From Clostridiaceae bacterium (GTDB lineage Bacteria > Bacillota > Clostridia > Saccharofermentanales > Fastidiosipilaceae), in the NCBI GenBank assembly GCA_012800515.1, contig JAAZJE010000016.1, positions 1-26,036 on the forward strand: a stretch of DNA of 26,036 nt, read 5' to 3'. This document shows, piece after piece, positions 23,160 through 26,036 of the stretch. Made by a program: the position numbers and the translations under genes. Positions within the stretch are counted from its first letter, which is position 1, and the number at the start of each line of letters is the position of its first letter. The notes under the pieces were generated by a model. That model was not told the DNA's origin and did not search any database. It was given only the letters and a program-made list of their open reading frames with translations.

Positions 23160-24534
23160 TGTCACCGGGCTGACAGCGCGCTGTCAGCCTTTTTTTTATA
23201 TCTTCGTAGTTGGTGCAAAATTCGGCTAGGCCGCCGTTCTGATTTATGGCTTCAACCAATAGCTGTGAGCTCATGCCCAGATCGGACTGTTCACGATCCG
23301 TATAGACTTCGCAGATCAACAGACTCTCGGAGGCTTGGAGAGCTCGGACATATTCATCAAAAAGCAGTTTCAGGCGGGTATATGTTAGCGGTTGACAGAC
23401 AGTATGTATCTTTCTGACCGGCAGACGTTCAACGGCCTTTAGAGTGGCCGTTATGGCGCTCGGATGATGGGCATAATCCGAATAAATTTTTGCTCCGTAA
23501 AAAACGCCTTCATACGTGAAGCGTCCTTCCACGCCGCTAAATGTATTCATCGCCAGAGCCGCGGCAGCAAGATCCAAATTCAGAGCCCAAACGCAGGCCA
23601 GAGCCGCAACGGCATTTCCGACATTATGTTCGCCGGGAATTAAGAGACGGATTTCCGCGATCTCGCGGTTATCGGCGACAAGAGTGAATACGGGATAACC
23701 GCGATCATAGGTCAAGTTACGGAAGCCTATGTCGGCGCCGTCCTCAAAGCTGCCGAAAGAAATGAAACTCGGGGCGGTTAGGCCGGCATTCGAAAAGGCC
23801 GTGCTGATTTCTTCACGCAATCCGTCACAGCCCAGACCTTTGACCGGCAAAATCACAGTGCCGTCACCATCGGTGCAGCGGGCAAAATCAACGAAGCTTT
23901 GCCGCAGGTCGGCCATATCTGCAAAGCATTCCATATGGTCACGGTCTATATTGAGGATACAGGCGACACTGGAACGAAAATGCAGGAAACTGCGATTATA
24001 TTCGCAGGCTTCAGAGATAAAGAGGTTATTACTTTCGCCGATATGAACCGACGAACCGTCGAAGTCGGTAAATTGGCCGCCCAAATGAATTGTGGCATCG
24101 ATTTGGTTTTCGATCATTATATGGGCCAGCATTCCGGTGGTGGTGGTTTTGCCGTGTGTGCCGGCGACATTAACGACGTTAACATACTGACGTGTCAGGG
24201 CCCCTAAAAAGACGGAGCGGTCGATGAGAGGCAACCCGGCCTCCTGCGCGGCAATGATTTCCGGATTGTTTGCCGGAACGGCAGCGGAACGGACAACAAG
24301 ATCCGGTCTGAAAGCAAGGATATTGTTCCTACTATGGTAAGCGTAGATTTTGCAACCCCGTTCGCGCAGACGTCGGGTACGGTCGGATGCATGCATATCG
24401 GAGCCCGCAATAACGAATCCCCGGCGTAAAGCTATTTCGGCAAGGCCGACCATACTGATTCCGGCTATGCCGATGAAGTAAATACGATTGTCCTTTGACA
24501 GGGAAGTGATCGGTTCAAATTCATTCGGAATCAT
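23083..24534 (-). CDS. murC: UDP-N-acetylmuramate--L-alanine ligase
   Basis: A 483-residue cytosolic enzyme that adds the first amino acid of the peptidoglycan stem peptide. The N-terminal UDP-binding domain opens 'IYFIGIAGISMVGLAEIALRRG', close to the usual 'GIGGIGMSGLA'. The ATP loop is 'GTHGKTTTTG' (125-134). 'EACEYNRSFLHF', 'LNIDRDHMECF', 'PGEHNVGNAVAALA' and 'YSDYAHHPSAI' (MurC/MurD-family ATP and ligase motifs) are all present. The C-terminal domain keeps 'QPLTYTRLKLLFDEY' and ends 'GDIILFLGPEEVRHYG'. AAGGGGG about 7 nt before the ATG is the ribosome-binding site. This gene is on the opposite strand from its neighbours. Its last 26 codons or so lie antisense within ftsH, and the ftsH terminator is inside its coding sequence. 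These residues align with the conserved MurC end, so the overlap is real rather than a run-on. Confidence 0.96.
   Translation of the reverse strand: MIPNEFEPITSLSKDNRIYFIGIAGISMVGLAEIALRRGFVIAGSDMHASDRTRRLRERGCKIYAYHSRNNILAFRPDLVVRSAAVPANNPEIIAAQEAGLPLIDRSVFLGALTRQYVNVVNVAGTHGKTTTTGMLAHIMIENQIDATIHLGGQFTDFDGSSVHIGESNNLFISEACEYNRSFLHFRSSVACILNIDRDHMECFADMADLRQSFVDFARCTDGDGTVILPVKGLGCDGLREEISTAFSNAGLTAPSFISFGSFEDGADIGFRNLTYDRGYPVFTLVADNREIAEIRLLIPGEHNVGNAVAALACVWALNLDLAAAALAMNTFSGVEGRFTYEGVFYGAKIYSDYAHHPSAITATLKAVERLPVRKIHTVCQPLTYTRLKLLFDEYVRALQASESLLICEVYTDREQSDLGMSSQLLVEAINQNGGLAEFCTNYEDIKKRLTARCQPGDIILFLGPEEVRHYGRLLGLEQRRDA
23168..23197 (+). terminator. Strong intrinsic terminator of ftsH, located inside the murC coding region
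   Basis: The 22-bp sequence from 23168 to 23189 is a perfect palindrome (9-bp stem GGCTGACAG/CTGTCAGCC with a CGCG loop) followed by eight T residues. It terminates plus-strand transcription 8 bp after the ftsH stop. On the minus strand the same bases encode murC residues 'KKRLTARCQP'. Confidence 0.9.
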
Positions 24535-24564
24535 AATTAGCCCCCTTACGTAATGCTATTTGGT

Positions 24565-24573
24565 ATTCTAACA
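24565..24573 (-). promoter_or_regulatory. Extended -10 promoter for murC
   Basis: On the minus strand TGT is followed by TAGAAT, about 31 bp before the murC ATG. No clear -35 hexamer is seen. It is back to back with the rnfC promoter. Confidence 0.5.
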
Positions 24574-24589
24574 CTTATTTTAACTTTAG

Positions 24590-24598
24590 TGCTATAAT
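24590..24598 (+). promoter_or_regulatory. Extended -10 promoter for the rnf operon
   Basis: TGC followed by TATAAT (24593-24598) is identical to the element upstream of the phosphoglucomutase gene. It gives a leader of about 57 nt before the rnfC TTG. The two divergent -10 boxes in this 127-bp gap are 22 bp apart, so their upstream regions overlap. Confidence 0.6.
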
Positions 24599-24661
24599 GC
24601 CGTGGGACGAAGGTAGGTACACTCAGTCGAGACTATTTTCTGTATTGTAGGAGGTGAGTTT

Positions 24662-25981
24662 TTGCCGAAAACGTGGTATTTTAAGGGCGGCATTCATCCG
24701 CAGGAGAATAAAAATACTGCGGATCATGAATCGGTGACGATGCCCATTCCAAAGAGAGTAATTCTTCCTCTACGTCAGCATATAGGTGCAATTTGTGAGC
24801 CGACAGTAGAAGTCGGCGACCAGGTCTTTGTCGGCCAGGTAGTGGCGGACAGTACGGCGACAATATCGGTGCCGATTCATGCGAGCGTATCCGGAAAGGT
24901 TGTCGGACTGGAGAATATCCCTAATGCAACGGGCAAACCGATGCCGGCGATGGTTATAGAATCGGATGGGTTGCAAACGCCGGATCCTGCCATCGCTCCG
25001 ATCACAACGAGAGACCCCGACGAACTTATTAAGGCGATTCGCGATTCCGGCCTGGTCGGTCTCGGCGGTGCTGGATTTCCAACCTGGTTTAAGCTTAAGC
25101 CGCCCCCCGGAGATAAACTCGATCTTCTTTTGATCAACGGCGCCGAATGTGAATCCTACATAACTTCGGACTATCGCGAAATGATTGAAAATTCACCCGG
25201 AGTTATTCGTGGCATAAAGTTAGTACTGCATATTCTCGGTATTGACCGCGCCATTATCGGAGTAGAGGACAATAAGCAAATAGGAATAGATCGCCTGATT
25301 AAAGCATGTAATGATGAGCCGCAAATTTCGGTCATTCCTCTTAAGACGCGCTATCCGCAAGGGGGAGAGAAGCAACTGATTTATGCTCTGACGGGTCGAC
25401 GCGTTCCTTCCGGAGGTTTACCGTCAGCGGTTGGAGTTCTGGTTCTTAGTATTAATACGATCTCATTTATCGACGAATACGTCACCACAGGTATGCCGTT
25501 GGTAAAACGGCGTGTTACCGTGGACGGCGATTGTGTGCGCAATCCGAAGAATGTCTGGGTTCCGGTCGGAACTCCGATTGCCGATGTTTTTGAGTTCTGC
25601 GGAGGCTTTAAGGAGCCTCCGGATAAATTGATTATGGGCGGACCGATGATGGGTGTAACCCAATACTCCCTAAAAAATTCCGTACTAAAGCAGACCAATG
25701 CCCTGTTAGCGATGACCAGTCGTTTTGACCGCACACGGGACGAATACGCCTGCCTGCGTTGCGGTAAATGTGCCGATGCCTGCCCGATGCGCCTGCAACC
25801 ATGGCGTATGAACGCGGATATTCGTATACGGGAGTTTGAACGGGCGCGTGAACTTCATCTGTTGGATTGCATTGAATGCGGTTGCTGTTCCTATGTTTGC
25901 CCTTCCCAAATACATCTGGTTCAAACTTTCCGATTGGGCAAGGCGGAGTTGCAAAAGCTGAGAAAAAAGGAGAAGAACTAG
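24662..25981 (+). CDS. rnfC: Rnf complex subunit RnfC (ferredoxin:NAD+ oxidoreductase)
   Basis: A 439-residue peripheral subunit of the ion-translocating Rnf complex, which couples electron flow from reduced ferredoxin to NAD+ with Na+ or H+ export. The N-terminus has 'FKGGIHPQENK', the usual RnfC opening. Residues ~130-240 carry the NADH/FMN-binding fold with 'GLVGLGGAGFPTWFKL' and 'LINGAECESYITSDYR'. 'RYPQGGEKQLIYALTGRRVP' and 'IMGGPMMG' are also family signatures. Two ferredoxin-type [4Fe-4S] motifs close the protein: Cys364, 367, 370, 374 and Cys403, 406, 409, 413. The start is TTG, fixed by AGGAGGTGA just upstream. It is the first gene of the operon, and rnfD begins on the last base of its stop codon. 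The divergent promoter with murC is upstream. Confidence 0.97.
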   Translation: MPKTWYFKGGIHPQENKNTADHESVTMPIPKRVILPLRQHIGAICEPTVEVGDQVFVGQVVADSTATISVPIHASVSGKVVGLENIPNATGKPMPAMVIESDGLQTPDPAIAPITTRDPDELIKAIRDSGLVGLGGAGFPTWFKLKPPPGDKLDLLLINGAECESYITSDYREMIENSPGVIRGIKLVLHILGIDRAIIGVEDNKQIGIDRLIKACNDEPQISVIPLKTRYPQGGEKQLIYALTGRRVPSGGLPSAVGVLVLSINTISFIDEYVTTGMPLVKRRVTVDGDCVRNPKNVWVPVGTPIADVFEFCGGFKEPPDKLIMGGPMMGVTQYSLKNSVLKQTNALLAMTSRFDRTRDEYACLRCGKCADACPMRLQPWRMNADIRIREFERARELHLLDCIECGCCSYVCPSQIHLVQTFRLGKAELQKLRKKEKN

Positions 25982-26036
25982 TGTCGACCACAACTAAACA
26001 GGATTTGTTAAGTGTCGGCTCTTCGCCGCATATTCA
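25981..26036 (+). CDS. rnfD: Rnf complex subunit RnfD, first codons (3' end outside window)
   Basis: A GTG at 25981-25983 shares its first base with the rnfC stop and has AAGGAG 8 nt upstream. The 18 visible codons include 'LLSVGSSPHI', which matches the usual RnfD N-terminus 'L.vs.SPHi'. RnfD is an integral membrane subunit that carries a covalent flavin. Only the start is in the window, so the call rests on this motif and on the standard rnfCD order. Confidence 0.8.
   Translation, partial: MSTTTKQDLLSVGSSPHI

Noticed and set aside
1..26036. CRISPR arrays, transposons, prophage or defence islands
   Set aside because: No spaced direct repeats, transposase motifs, phage genes or terminal inverted repeats were seen; gene order and composition look like core chromosome.

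Overview
The window looks like core chromosome of an anaerobic, Gram-positive-type bacterium of the Bacillota (class Clostridia most likely). The reasons are gene families and neighbourhoods typical of that group: a tilS-hpt-ftsH block, rplI next to the replicative helicase gene, dnaE followed by pfkA, MutS2 with a Smr tail, an ACT-containing iron-sulfur serine dehydratase, and the start of an Rnf operon (ferredoxin:NAD+ oxidoreductase, typical of fermenting anaerobes). Base composition is about half G+C by eye and looks even throughout. I see no transposase, phage gene, CRISPR array or obvious island. The genus cannot be fixed from this sequence alone.

Layout. 1-290 is the 3' end of a TcdA-type tRNA-modification gene. 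332-10327 is a same-strand run: phosphoglucomutase, DnaE polymerase, phosphofructokinase (own promoter), PgsA and MutS2 (4-nt overlap), then nagB (10352-11077). A tRNA-Ala(CGC) gene at 11123-11198 lies on the opposite strand with its own promoter and terminator. Its promoter is interlocked with the promoter of the next gene, a fused iron-sulfur L-serine dehydratase. A DUF2207-like membrane protein overlaps the end of that gene. A well-marked promoter region precedes an unusual one-pass membrane protein with an N-terminal PP2C-like (probably inactive) domain and a C-terminal LysM domain.

From 17158 come rplI and dnaB (replicative helicase). The dnaB reading frame is broken at an A10 tract in the linker between its two domains. 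tilS, hpt and ftsH follow. murC runs on the minus strand and converges on ftsH. The two coding regions overlap by 77 bp, and the strong ftsH terminator lies inside the murC coding sequence. A divergent promoter region then leads into rnfC and the first codons of rnfD.

Functional picture: central sugar metabolism (PGM, PFK, NagB), amino-acid catabolism (serine dehydratase), replication and repair (DnaE, DnaB, MutS2), translation (tRNA-Ala, TilS, TcdA, L9), envelope synthesis and upkeep (PgsA, MurC, LysM protein, FtsH) and energy conservation (Rnf). Nothing here is clearly a new multi-gene system. The most unusual signals are the dnaB A10 frame break, the ftsH/murC overlap with an embedded terminator, the interlocked tRNA/serine-dehydratase promoters, the PP2C-like/LysM membrane protein, a cysteine-rich tail on the serine dehydratase and a large insertion in TilS.
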